A stretch of 64,000 nt of DNA, taken from the NCBI GenBank assembly GCA_003117195.1, contig BDSI01000015.1, forward strand, positions 1,179,001-1,243,000, given 5' to 3'. Every line of letters begins with the position of its first letter. The stretch's first letter is position 1. The notes under the pieces are model-generated. The model was not told the DNA's origin. It did no database searches and saw only the letters and a program-made list of their open reading frames with translations. The DNA is from Eudorina sp. 2006-703-Eu-15. Lineage: Eukaryota > Chlorophyta > Chlorophyceae > Chlamydomonadales > Volvocaceae. Made by a program: the position numbers and the translations under genes. Shown here piece by piece: positions 48,201 through 59,350 of the stretch.

Positions 48201-50689
48201 CGCTGCAGCCAACCTCCTCCCGCCTTGTCGGCCCCTCCTCGGCCCCCGCCCAACCCTCGCTCTTGCGGACACCATCCCGCACCCGCATCCGGTCAACGTT
48301 GCACAAACCTCTAATCCCCTATCATCCGTTCATCCCCAACACCAGAAACCCCATCCCAGCACCCCGGCTGCCCCCCTACCACACCTACTGACCCCGGCTG
48401 CCACCAGGTGCATCACCCAGCGCGCAACCGCCCCCCCAATGTCAAGCAAGACAGCGAAACTACGCCGCCGTCCCTACCTCCCCGTCCTCAGGGCCCCCCA
48501 ACACCAATTCAGCCCTCCCCATTCGCCCTACACCTCACCCGCCCACGGCCCCCCCCTTCCCAGCCCCCCCTCACCCCAGGTGACCAGATATGACCCGGTA
48601 CATCTTCCAGGGCGCGTGCCACACGGGTCGCGGCCATTTGGACGCCAGCCGCCGCGACACCGCCGCCGAGCTGTTCCCGCCCTTGTCGCTCAGCACCGCC
48701 ATCACCGCCCGCTGCTGCTGCGCCGCCGCGCCGGCATCCGGCCCCGCAGCCCCCGGCGCCTGGTACAGCACCAGCTGCTGGGCTCCCGGCGCCGCCTCGC
48801 CCGGCTTCTTGCCGCCCGCGGCCGCCGGGGCTGCTGCCGGAATCTTGTCGATGAGCTTGGCCAGCGAGGACCGGGACTCCGGGCGGGAGGCGGAGGCGTC
48901 GGGTGGTCCTGGCGCGGCCGCCCCTGGCGCCCCGGGTCGGCTTGCACCTGTGCAGTGAGGAGGAAGGGGGCGGGGGGTCGCCGGGGGCTATAGCGAACGA
49001 CAAGCCGTGGTGGGCCCCGCAGTGGGGTGGATGCAGTGGGGTGGATGCAGTGGGGTGGATGCAGTGGGGTGGATGCAGTGGGGTGGATGCGGATGTCCAT
49101 CCCTCCGCACGAAAGGCCCCAGGAGGTTCAGTTAATTGTGCGTGGAGGGCACCAGGCAGGTCGCACCACTCAGGCGGACTGGTCGCACCACTCAGGCGGA
49201 CTGGTCGCACCACTCAGGCGGACTGGTCACACCACTCAGGCGGACTGGTCGCACCACTCAGGCGGACTGGTCGCACCACTCAGGCGGACGGGTCGCACAG
49301 TCCGCTGTGCGGTCCGGCCCGTGCAGGATCGGACGCACCCCTCTCATCGCTGCGCTGCCCTGTCGAAGCACCACCCCCATCGAGACGAGACCCCTCAATG
49401 CCAGCGACCCGACAGCGACCCGACAGGTCAGGAACCCTTCCCCCGCCGCCTGTGCGTCCGATCTGACGTCTCGCGCTGCGGCTCGGACATGCACCGGTTG
49501 CCGTCTCGCTGGACGTCCCACCCACCCACCCACCCGGGGCGAGCACCTATTCGGTCCATGGCGGCACCCGCCCGCGCCTGATCCCCCACTTCCCCCTTCC
49601 TCGACCCTTCTCCCTGGCCCCGCTGTTCCCCTCCCGCATCGGCAGCCCGTCAAGAGCCCGGACATGACTCGGAACTGAACCCCTGCTCGCTGGTCCCCGA
49701 TTCCCGCCTCAGTTCCCGCCCCATTCCGCGACACACAACGCAAGGAGGCCCTGTCGGATAGAAGAGGATTTGTGGGCCTCTGGATCTCTGGGCCCAGAGA
49801 TCCAGGGCTCAGCTCTGTCCATTCTGCCCTGACCCCTTGCCTCCCCTGCCCTGAATCCGGGCGATGCCAGCGCAGCCCCCTGTCAGCACGATAAATGTCC
49901 CAGCTCCTGTCCTGCGCCCCAACCGGCACTTGTGCCCCGCTCCCGCCTGCCTTGCCCACCCCGCGGCCACCCTGCACCCACCGGGTGCTCCCGCTGCAGC
50001 TGCCGAAGGCGGTGGCGCGGCTGTGGCTTTAGGCGCCGCTGCCGGCGCGACCACGTGGTCTACATGGCCGTACTCGTCCCGGAACTTGATGGCCGCCTTC
50101 AGGAGTTGACTGCGCGGGGCAACATGGCCAAGGCGCATACATGCGTCCAGCAACGGGGTCAAGGTATTGCGCGGGGTCGGCGGCCTGGCGGAAATCAGGC
50201 CGACGTGGGGGAAGGGACCGGACGTGGGGCCTGGAGACAGAGTTCCGGACGGCCCTGGGTCCCAGGGATATGTGGAAGGGGGCCGCTTTGACGCGGACGC
50301 AAGCTGCCTTTCCTGGCCATGCATGTGCACCACTGCACCACCTTCAGCAAGGGCCCATAGCTCGCATCTCGGCGCTTGTGCAGAATGCCGGAACGAAGTC
50401 TGGTGCCGGGTGCGACCCCTTCCCCCGTGACGGCATGTCTGCCACCGCATGCAGCCCACTCACACCACACCAGCCGCAGAAACCTTATCAGAGTTCGGGC
50501 GTCTGAACCGCGCAGGCCTAGCCACGATCGTGGACTTCACCTGCTCTCGTCCAGTGGCGTTGGCTGGCCATAGTTGCTGACAAACAAATCATACGTGCGC
50601 TTTAATGATTGTAGAGTCAATGCTTTGATGGTCTTCGTCTCCACCGGGATGTCCGGCGCGAAAGACTCCGGAGCGTCCGCGGCGGCCAT
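45259..50689 (-). CDS. PRL1: PRL1/PLRG1-type WD40 splicing factor (Prp19/NTC complex)
   Basis: Eight exons, read right to left, join in phase to 527 residues: 50541-50689, 49982-50109, 48575-48947, 47862-47991, 47355-47447, 46811-47005, 45949-46207 and 45259-45515. The ATG at 50687-50689 opens [10 protein letters not shown], followed by the family motif SLKRTYDLF. Exon 2 has [12 protein letters not shown], and exon 3 a low-complexity linker then [20 protein letters not shown], the conserved entry to the propeller. Seven WD40 repeats follow, for example [29 protein letters not shown] and [15 protein letters not shown]. The C-terminus is PPKDIKRF, as in plant PRL1. Family members belong to the Prp19/NTC complex, needed for spliceosome activation in the nucleus, and in plants also affect metabolic and defence signalling. 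The gene is divergent from the WW/GYF gene. The introns hold minisatellites and a family C repeat. Confidence 0.95.
46212..46322. repeat. About 41-bp tandem repeat in a PRL1 intron
   Basis: The unit GAGAGCAGACAGGCAAGCAG with ACGGGTACACAGGTGAGGGG is present twice plus a partial third copy, followed by a (GACA)n run at about 46350-46378. It sits directly upstream, in transcript order, of the acceptor of exon 45949-46207. Confidence 0.9.
46738..46800 (-). repeat. Dispersed repeat family C, diverged copy in a PRL1 intron
   Basis: The minus-strand sequence reads TGTGTTTAGAGAAGAGACCC, then GCCCG...CCAGGGACCAAAATACTTACC. It shares the frame TTTAGA-...ACCCGCCCG-...-ATACTTACCATA with 15973-16030. Confidence 0.65.
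49018..49292. repeat. Two adjacent minisatellites in PRL1 intron 2
   Basis: At 49018-49092 a 15-bp unit (GTGGGGTGGATGCAG) is repeated about five times. At 49163-49292 a 20-bp unit (CAGGCGGACTGGTCGCACCA, with minor variants) is repeated about six times. Both lie in the 1-kb intron between PRL1 exons 2 and 3. Confidence 0.95.
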
Positions 50690-51090
50690 ACTCCCGACGG
50701 AGCTATTGAGCTAAAAGCAGAAAGTGTCTAGACCGTGTCAAGCATTATGAATATATCATACAGCTCCTCAAGCAACGACAAGTTCTGTTGACGCACCGAT
50801 TTGCGTGTGTTCAGGATTTGTAACGATTGTAACGTATATCAGTTAAGTCTGGCAGCCCATCCGTCTCTCCCGAATGAAAAGTGCCCCTGATTCAACAAGT
50901 TTGGTCGCCGAGTTCCAATATCGTACACGGAAACAGACAACCAGAACATCAGAGTAACCTAATTGATTTCTTACTTAACCTGTGCGCAATCGGTGCAGAT
51001 TGATTGTAAAGCACGTGCGAACCTGGACCTTTCTGAAATCATGCACCCAACGGCCTACGCTGCTGAAATCCTGCATATTTGCTGGTAGTT
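50690..51090. promoter_or_regulatory. Divergent promoter region between PRL1 and the WW/GYF gene
   Basis: Only 401 bp separate the two start codons, which face away from each other. The sequence is markedly more AT-rich than the flanking exons. No TATA box or named motif could be identified with confidence, so shared regulation is inferred from geometry alone. Confidence 0.5.
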
Positions 51091-53215
51091 ATGCAACCTC
51101 CTCCTCATATGCAACAATCACTACCCCCCGGCTGGGAGTGCGCACTCGACCAAGCCAGCGGGCACTGGTACTATTACAATCGTTCAACTGGAGCAACATC
51201 CTGGGTGCCACCGCAACCGTAAGCTTCTTCCTAACCTATCAACTTCTAACCTACCGACTGCTCTGCTAAACATGCAATCCCGCGCAAATCTGCCGCCGTA
51301 CGTCGTCCGTTTTCTCACTCTTAACGGTGCGGCGCAGGGACGCAAAGCCGAGTCACGGCCCAGTTGCCCCGGCGCCATCATCCGAGGGCGACCCACATTC
51401 GCAGCGTGTAGCTGCTGCAGCCACAGCGGCGACTCCGGCACCTGCTGCAGCGGCGGCCACTGGGGCCCGCCCGGAACCTCCCCCGGGGAGCGGCAGCGGA
51501 TGGTACTACCGGTGAGCGATCTGCGAGGGAGAACGAACGGGCAGCCGTACTGCCAACACGACCGCTTTTCACCACGGCTATCTGCGTGCCCCTGGCCCTC
51601 CCGCCCTCCCTGATCCCGCCCTGCACCGCGTGATCCCGCCCACTGCCCTCGGGTCGCGCCCACTTGTTGTCCCTCTGCTGTCCCTTACCCTCCGCCCCCT
51701 GTTGCCTGCCTCCCCAGGGACCGCAGCGGCAAGCTGCAGGGCCCCTTCCAGCAGGACCACCTGCGGGCCTGGAGGGCCTTCCTACCCATGGACCTCAGGG
51801 TCTGGTACGTGGAGCTGCAGCCGCCCCGTCAGCAGCAGCAGCGGCAGCAGCAAGAGGCGGCGGCACAGGCGGCGGGGTCCGTGCCGGCGGATGCGTTGGC
51901 GGGTGAGAAGGAGGCTGCATCGAAGGACGAGAAGGAGGGGAAGGAGGAGGAGGACCCAACTGCGGCGGGGACCACCTGTGGTGATGAGGCGCCCCGGTCG
52001 GCAGGGGCCGGGGCGGAACCGGGCAAGGAAGCCCATGGCGCGGTAGGGGACAGCGGCATAGCAGCGGTGGCGGCGGCGGCGGTGGTGACAGCGCAGCACA
52101 GTACGGAGGCTGTGGAGGACCCCGCCCGCGGCGATAGCGTCCCCAGTGCCGGCAGGGACGGCAGTGACGGGTCCGACGACTTCGTCGTAGGCGGAAGCGG
52201 TAGGGCTGACGCCTCGACAAAGGACGCGGCGGAAGCGGAGCTGCCGGCGGCAAAGCGGGCTAGAACGGAGGCTGCGGCCCCCAGTGGGACTGAGCAAACC
52301 CGCCCGGAGCAGACCGACGCGGATGCCGAGGCTGCCCGGAGCGACGAGGACGTCGCCGACGTCGCCGCCGCCGCTGCGGACGGACCCCTGGATCGGTTGT
52401 GTGAAAGGGGCTTTGCGACGGCGGAGGAGGCAATCGCCTGTGGCCTGCCCGCCATAGACCTGGCTGAGTTGCTGGGCGATGGCGAGCTCCTGTCCGATTG
52501 GCGGCAGCGCTTCCCCGGACACCGACCGCCGGGGACGGCGCCGCCGGCGACCGTACACGATCACTGGCTCCGCGCCGCCGCCGCGGCGGCTGCGGCCGCC
52601 CACTCGTACGGCCACGCGTACGGCCACCACGGACCGCCGCACGGTTACGCGCGCGCCGGGGGGAGCGCTGATGCCGCGGGCGGCGGCGACGCCGCCAGCC
52701 GGCCTCGCAGCCGTGAGGAGTCGATGCTGGAGTACGCGGAGGCGGTGCTGGCGGGGTTACCCCCGGACGATGAGGCTGTCATTCTCGCGCGCCACGCAGC
52801 GGCTGCGGGGAAGAGCCTGGCAGAGGTCGTGAACTTCAGCTGGGCAGCTTCCGCCTCGGGGTCCGGGTCGGGGTCCGGAGCTGTGGGTCTGCAGTACGAT
52901 TCATACGACGGTGGCGGTGCCGGCGCCCCGCCGGCAGTCACAGCTGTAGACGAGCATGGCGTGCCGACGGAGTATGTACGTGATCCCAGGTCAGGCCGGC
53001 TGACGGCGGTGGGGCGCGAGGCCGCGCCGGCGACCACGGCGCGGACGTTGTACGGTGAGTACGGCAACTGGGTGAATCCTGAGCAGATTGAAGGCTATCT
53101 GGCGGAGGCCAAGCGATGGCGCCGGGAGCAGCTGCCGGCGCTGTGGGCCCGAAAGAAGCTGAGGGAGCAGCGCGAGGCCAAGGCGAAGAGAGCGGCCAAG
53201 GCGGCGGCGCTCTGA
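51091..53215 (+). CDS. WW and GYF-like domain protein, probable splicing-related adaptor
   Basis: Three exons, 51091-51218, 51338-51511 and 51718-53215, join in phase to 599 residues. Residues 11-43 form a WW domain (Trp15 and Trp38; LPPGWECALD...GATSWVPP), which binds Pro-rich ligands. After an Ala/Pro linker, residues 98-132 (WYYRDRSGKLQGPFQQDHL...MDLRVW) match the GYF fold pattern W-x-Y-x-D-x-x-G-x-x-QGPF-x(4)-L-x-x-W, but the GYF tripeptide position reads AFL. The middle is acidic, Ala-rich and probably disordered. The basic C-terminal segment (GEYGNWVNPEQIEGYL, then an Arg/Lys-rich helix with REQREAKAKR) looks conserved, but I do not recognise it. WW and GYF modules occur together in pre-mRNA processing, and the divergent neighbour is PRL1, so a splicing role is a reasonable inference. 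The ATG is the first in the exon. Confidence 0.85.
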
Positions 53216-54813
53216 CAGGGGCCCGGCATGTCGAGTCGGGTCTGTGAGCCTGACCTGAAAAGACCTGACTTCAGGAGGCACTTATTGCGGGCGGTGAAGT
53301 ATGTTGGAGACTGGGAGTCCGGGATGCACCTGTCGCGCGCGCCTATATGTGGGCCTGGCATTCGGCCGGCGAAGACCGAGGGGTGTTCACAGCTTCACAC
53401 GACGGGGCGAGGCGTTGATGGTGCAGGGGAGCCTGATGCGCGGTCGCAAAGCGACGCGGAGGCCGGAGGCCGAACATTAGTTTAACGACCTTGACCGCGG
53501 GCGTGGCTGACCCCGCGCCCGACCTTATGGTCTCCAGAGTCTGTCAGTGGACCTCCTCGCGGGGTATGAAGCCGTTCGGACTTAGTGCCAACTGGGGTAT
53601 GTGCAGGTTGCGGGGTTTTGTGGCGGGACCTGTGCAGCGAAAACCGGAAGCCTGGTAGCGCAGAGGATCATTTCCGCGGGTTGCCACCGACCCGTGCCTG
53701 TTCACCTGCACGTCGGCGCCGTGCCTCGCCTGCTCCCGATCCACAGGGCAGCGCTGCGACTCCCGGCCAGTCGCAAGCCGGTGCACCGTCGCCGATCTGA
53801 TGATGTGTACGCTCGTGTCGCCAGGGCGGTTTCGTTGCTGTGCAGCTGATTTCGGTGACGGGACTTGACCCATCACCCCGTGTGGGAGTACGGGAGAACG
53901 GCACCCGCACCGGACTTTGTGGTCATGCAGGGGCAGGGCCCTGCGGAGCTGCGCCAGGCTGGACTGTGCCGCAGCTAACCCGCCTGAGCCACGCTCTTGT
54001 CCATCCACACACACAAAGCTGTACTTGTCAACATCAGCCTTTTCGCGCCTCAGGCCGTCTGCAGTCCAGAAATGTACGTTTTCAAATGCTGTCCATGTGA
54101 CAGCCACCGTCACTGCGTTTACACATGGGTTTGCTTACATGTCCCAATCAGTCGAGTGGGTGGTGTGTCGTACGGGGGTTTTGTTGGAAATGTGGGGCGC
54201 CCCGGAAGACAGCAGAAGCACAAGACGTCACAAAAGCAGTCGCAGCGGCGACGGAGGGGCACGCCAGCGTAAGATGTGGACACGATTTGTCCAGCCAGGG
54301 TAAGATTCCACGCCACGGCAAGATGTGGACACTAAGCACAGAGATAGGCCATTCACCCTGGGATTCTTTGAATACAGACCAAAATCCGCGGTTGGATTGT
54401 CGTGTGGATGAAAGTAGCTGTCATGTTTGGCAACGTTCGGTTGGACATATGCGGTGTCTCGGAGCTTCTCGGAGAACCAGTCTGACAGAAGCATGGAGGC
54501 AAAAAGGCAGCTTACAAGACAATGCGTATTGAAATTTTAACATGGAAAGGCGATCATCTTGATGGTACTTTGCCTCGGACATCGAGGCTTCTTGCTGTAC
54601 CTCATGGGCGTACCGACATTGGATTGCCGTGAACTGCACGCACCACTTTTATACAACAATAAGCAATATATATGTAGAGGTGCATGACGATAGTGTTGAC
54701 AGCACGCTGTGTTTTCAATTGGCATAACAAATTAGAGCGTCCCGTAATTATCTTTTCAAAGTCGTCACCATCTTTACTCGTGATATGCAATTGAATTTTT
54801 ACTCTATTAAAGG
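53216..54813. other. Intergenic region, no supported gene
   Basis: The 3' flank of the WW/GYF gene and the 5' flank of the small membrane protein gene. Open frames on both strands (for example 53544-54113 minus and 53917-54303 plus) have no recognisable domain, splice context or composition like the confirmed exons. I see no repeat of note. Confidence 0.5.
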
Positions 54814-55478
54814 ATGAGCGATCAAGTGCTAGAGCGAATTAGCGAAGCGGAGGTTGACGACGAGACGGAGATTCAGCCCGGCACTGTTTTCTTGCTAAAA
54901 TGGCTCGCGGAAACATGGGGGGAGGCTGGCAAGGGCGTCGTGCAGCAGGTGGGGAGTCAAATTTGTTTGTGTTCAGTTTGCCTGTTGCTTCCCGCCCGAC
55001 GTGCTGACTGTGCTTGCAGTTCCTTGTGTTCTACGCGTTGATGCTAGTGGGCTTCGGTTTCCTGTACTTGATGATGCGCAGCACTGCCCAGTAAGTTGGG
55101 AGACGAACTGCAGTTTCGATCGTTGGCTGGCGGAAACACCTTTTGTTTGTCTTCGTTGCAAAGGTTGCGTGAAATACGGAGAAACATCGCGGAGACTCTT
55201 AGGGAACAAAACAAGCGCAAATTCGACGAGGTAAGATACGGTCGTCATGTGCGACCTGAAGTGCCCCGCGACGTTGTGTTCGGCCGTCCTTAACAACTTG
55301 GTAACGAAGTTTCCAGTGGCGGGGTATGTCGCGGCCAAGCGCGCTTTCAGTCTTCTACGCTGTAGCTATAGATAGGAGTACGTACGTGCGGTGTCACGAC
55401 ACCCGACCTATGTTGGTGATGTGCACCGCTCGTTTGCAGGAGGCGTACCGGAACATGGCAGGTGGAGGATACTTCTAG
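54814..55478 (+). CDS. Small single-pass membrane protein, 103 residues
   Basis: I do not recognise the family. Four exons, 54814-54948, 55020-55090, 55164-55230 and 55440-55478, have GT-AG introns and agree in phase. The N-terminus (MSDQVLERISEAEVDDETEI) is acidic with no signal peptide. One hydrophobic segment, FLVFYALMLVGFGFLYLMM (residues 46-64), is coded by the second exon. It is followed by a strongly basic, probably helical segment (LREIRRNIAETLREQNKRKF) and a short Gly-rich end, GGGYF. The positive-inside rule suggests the C-terminus faces the cytosol. The length, clean phases and domain-like exon borders argue for a real gene. The organelle and role are unknown. Confidence 0.75.
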
Positions 55479-57205
55479 ACGGCGAAGCGGTCGCGCCCCT
55501 CGAGGGAGCAACACGCCGGCAGCCGCTGGATGCATTGCCGCGCTTGGGCTACTCCCGGGCAGCGTGCTGTCACGACGCACCAAGGCATGCATGCGGGTGC
55601 ATGTCTGGGTTTCGCGAATCACGGCGTGGGCCGGGGCCGGGGCACGTGAGACTCCTAAACGGCCCAGGCCTTTCGTTGCATGGAGCAACGTGAATGTCAA
55701 CATGACGGTCGATTTTTACAGTTCTGCGCATGGTTCATCCTCAGGTATTTTAGTTAGTTCGGCGCTTGCAGTCTGACCATGACTGGGAGTGGGCAGCGTC
55801 TGCCAGCGCCGGTCGGCCGTCATGCAGTCCTCCGTGCTGCTGCGCGGCCGTGATGCGGAGTGACAGGGTTCCATGGTGTATCGTGCACGTATTGTTTTTC
55901 GATGGACTTGGGTTGCGAACATTTTTACGATAGTCGGGGTCACGGCCAACCGGAGCGTTGGCACGGGCATTGAGAATTTGAGATGGAACGCCGGACAGGC
56001 AGGATAAGCGCTTGTTTTGACCGGAGACGTGACTTCCGAGGCGGGCGTGCCTGTGATGACGACTTCAACGTGACCTCTTCAAGGCTAGACCAAGGAAAGG
56101 CTTGGGTTCTGGCAAATAAATCGCAGCTATTGATCAGGCTCCGATGCCAGATACTCAGCCTGGTCTGCCAATTCACACAGACCGCCTCTCGTGGACGGTC
56201 CATCATGTACTGCAGCGGGTCTGGCGGCAGTCGAAAATCAGTTTTGCTGGGTTGGTGATGCCCACCCCACCCGGACCTCCCCCTACAAGGAGACGTGCGT
56301 TATGGATACGGTGCATGCATTCGGGTTCACCAGGGCAAAACAGACGAATTCACCGTGTGTCGATGCTAGGCTCGCTCTGGCCTTGGTACGTCATCCTGTA
56401 CTCGTGGCCGCTGTGCGTGTTCCATTCCGCTTGCCATGTTCTGTTCCGTTACCGAGTCGATGTGATCGTCCGGCGATGCTGTTAAGTTTTGCTGGCGCGG
56501 GTGTTCTGGGGGTGCGGTTGGCCTGGGCGGCGCGGTGCCGTTTGAAGCAGAGACGCTGTATTAAGGTGTCGGCCGCGGCCAAGGTATGGTTTGATACTCA
56601 CGGTGCGCTTGGTCAGGTATTCCAGCTGTGCTTGGTCAATGTTGGTGGTCCATCCTGAGGCTTTGATACCGCGCACCCATGCCCGGATTCCCATCCGTGG
56701 TCTGCCATCTCCTATCTGGCACAATCAAGGAAAGTCCATAGATCAGCGGGGCTGCGGCCGCCGGTGGTTGCTGGGAACTACGCCAGGCAGTGCGCTGGCA
56801 AGCGCGAGTCAGAATCAATATGAAAGGCGGCGTCGGGCCGTCAACCATGCTCAAATTTCGGGTACGTCCAAAATGCCCATGCGCTACGTGAACACATCAC
56901 ACGCCATGTTCCACGCCATGTTCCTCGTAGGCTCGCACATACCGTAATCATCAGAACGAAGCTCTCTTCCCCATATACGAATCAGACTGCCCAGTCATCA
57001 CTGCCCAGTCATTTTATCACAGGGTGACATCCACCATGTTTGCTTCTCATGAAAGGCCGATCCAATCGCGCGCCGTACCCCGACGTAAACCAGAACGGAT
57101 GCTCCAGGAACAATCCGCGATGTACACGGATGCATCGTGCATGCTACAGCCATCCACGGCGCGCACCCTCGCCAAGACCCCAGGGGGAACTCGCAGCAAG
57201 CAACG
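55479..57205. other. Intergenic region, no supported gene
   Basis: It separates the small membrane protein gene from the ankyrin gene, whose 3' ends converge here. Short open frames such as 55983-56258 and 56191-56658 carry no recognisable motif. No repeat stands out. Confidence 0.5.
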
Positions 57206-59350
57206 TCATACTATGCGTGAATCGTGTGCTGCGGCCTCTCGCTGCCCAGCCGCCAGTGCCGTGTCTTCTAACCACGCCGCCACCTCGGCATCGACGCCGC
57301 TGTGGGCGCCTGCCGTGGCGTGCCGCCTCGCCTGCTGCCAGTCCACCGGGCAGCCCTCCGCGACCAGCCAGCGCAGCACCTGCAGGCCGCACCCGCTGTC
57401 CACGGCGTCGCAGAGGGTGGCCCCATCTGCGTCCCAGGGGCAGCCCAGCTTCCGAAGGCAGCCCAGCACCGCGAAGTCGCCATTCTTGCCGGCTGCCACA
57501 TACGCCTCTCCCATGTCCTGGCCGGCGCGGGCGGCAGCAACAACCGAACGTGTTCATTAACTGAAAGGGGCCCGGCGGCCAAGAGGGTGCGCGCCCTGGC
57601 AAGGCAGCGACGGGCGCTCGGGCGGTCAGGGCGTAAGGTCCATCTGAGGTCCAAACCCCCATAGCGCGGCACCTGACCGGGGTGTGACGAATGGGTGCAG
57701 TGGACAAACACCTGCTTCATAGTGATTCTGGGTATCGTCAGGCATCCCTGCCACCTACGCAAAGACCCCGGGCCTCTCAACGCGCCGCCTCGGCACGGTG
57801 CGGCAAACCCTTCACCCCGGAACAGTTGCATCGAAGAACAGCCGCACGGCGGAGCATTGCCCCCAGCGGAACCCCCCTCGCCTACTTACTCCCCAGGGGC
57901 AGCCCTCGGCCGCCAGCCACTCCAGCAGCGCCACGCTGCCCGCAGCGGCCGCAGCGGGGAACGTCGCTGGGTGCCAGGGGCAGGCCCGCTCCTCCCGCAG
58001 CCACCGCGCCAACGCCAGGCTGCCCGACTCAGCGGCCGACACCATCAGCTCGTCACGCGCGCGCTGCAACGCGGCCTCGCCGCCCGCCGGACCCGCCTGC
58101 GGTCCCGCCAGCCACTGCAGCACATGCAGGTGACCGCCCCGCGCCGCCGCCTCCGCGGCGCCCGCCCCCACGGGACAGCCCAGTCCCAGCAGCTCCGCCA
58201 GGAACCCCACATGGCCCCCCTCCGCCGCCAGCCTGGAGTGTTCCTCCGTCAGAGTGTCCAGCAGCAGGCCCTGGTCCCGGAGAAACAACAGGACCGCGGC
58301 GTTGGACGAGCGTACGGCAGCCGTGATGATGTCATCGCTGTCGTCGGGCAGCGAGCCGCGACGTTGCAGCAGCTGCAGCCGCTCCAGGCAGTCGCCGCAC
58401 TTGAGCAGTTCGGTCCAGTCCACGAAGGCGGCGCAGTGCCGGAAGCCCTGCGCCTCCAGCCACTCCACCTTGGCGCGCCAGTCGGGCGTGGGGCTGACGA
58501 TAGCCGCCGCCAGGACCCCCCCGTGCACCAGACCCAGCTGCGAGTGCAGCCCGCGCAGCAGCCCGCGCGCGCTGATGGAGCGAAGTCGCTTCTCCAGGGA
58601 ACGCAGGTCGAAGCCGAAGGCTGCGGTGGCGAGCAGGTAGACCTCCGCGGGGCCATCCAGCTGCGGCGCCTGCGGCAGGTGCAGCAGCCACTCCGTGAGG
58701 CTCACGTGGCCGCCGCGGGCAGCCGCGAACACCGCCTCGCGAGGGCACCAGACGCCGTCGGACAGCAGGCCCTCGCACAGGGTTTGGCGCCCAGCCCCGG
58801 CGCCCGCGGTCCAAGCTGCCTCGGCGAGCTGCTTGCGTGTCGCGCCCGCGCCCTCGGAGCCGCGCAGCAGCAGCCAGCGGACCAGGGACAGGTGGCCGCA
58901 TTCGGAGGCCGCCTCCACGGTCTCCGTGCCTGCCGGGCAGCGTAGATCGGCCAGCCACTGGCAGGTCTCGAGGGAACCACCCGCCGCCGCGGCATCAAAC
59001 GCCTCTTGCAACAGGGAGCAGCCCGCCACCGCGTTGGCAACCTGCAGGTTGATTAGGCTGCCGCTGCGAGCGGTAAGAGTGAGGAGGCGATGGCGCTGGC
59101 GAAGCGTCAGCGGGCGCATGGCCTCATGCCTGCCCCAGCGCCACGCGAACGCGTGGTGCGGCACGGGTTGTGACAGGTGGACTGTACGCCAATCATGGAA
59201 CTGCTTCGCTGCGGCCTTGTTGATCAGCTTCACGGTGCACACCACCTCGTTGTTTGATAAGAAGCTGTTGATACGCCGGAGCACGTCCTCGGGCAGGTCC
59301 GCCCAAGATGCAGGCAAGCATACATCAACCAATTTTGTTATCGTGTTCAC
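57206..59350 (-). CDS. F-box-like / ankyrin-type repeat protein
   Basis: Two exons on the minus strand, 57890-59350 and 57206-57517, join at a phase-0 GTAAGT...CAG intron to give 590 residues. Residues about 14-50 (SWADLPEDVLRRINSFLSNN) resemble an F-box. The rest is made of about 30-residue helical repeats of the pattern AA-x-x-GHLxxxxWLxxxGCP, as in AARGGHVSLTEWLLHL, AARGGHLHVLQWLAG and LEWLAAEGCPWG. Cys-Pro/Trp-rich ankyrin-like repeats of this style form large families in chlamydomonadalean algae and giant viruses; here two exons and the host-like composition favour a host gene. If the F-box is genuine, the protein would recruit repeat-bound targets to an SCF ubiquitin ligase. The substrate is unknown. 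The start ATG at 59348-59350 lies 14 codons before the F-box-like motif. Confidence 0.85.

Noticed and set aside
53544..54113. 189-codon minus-strand open frame downstream of the WW/GYF gene
   Set aside because: No motif, and its composition is unlike the confirmed exons.
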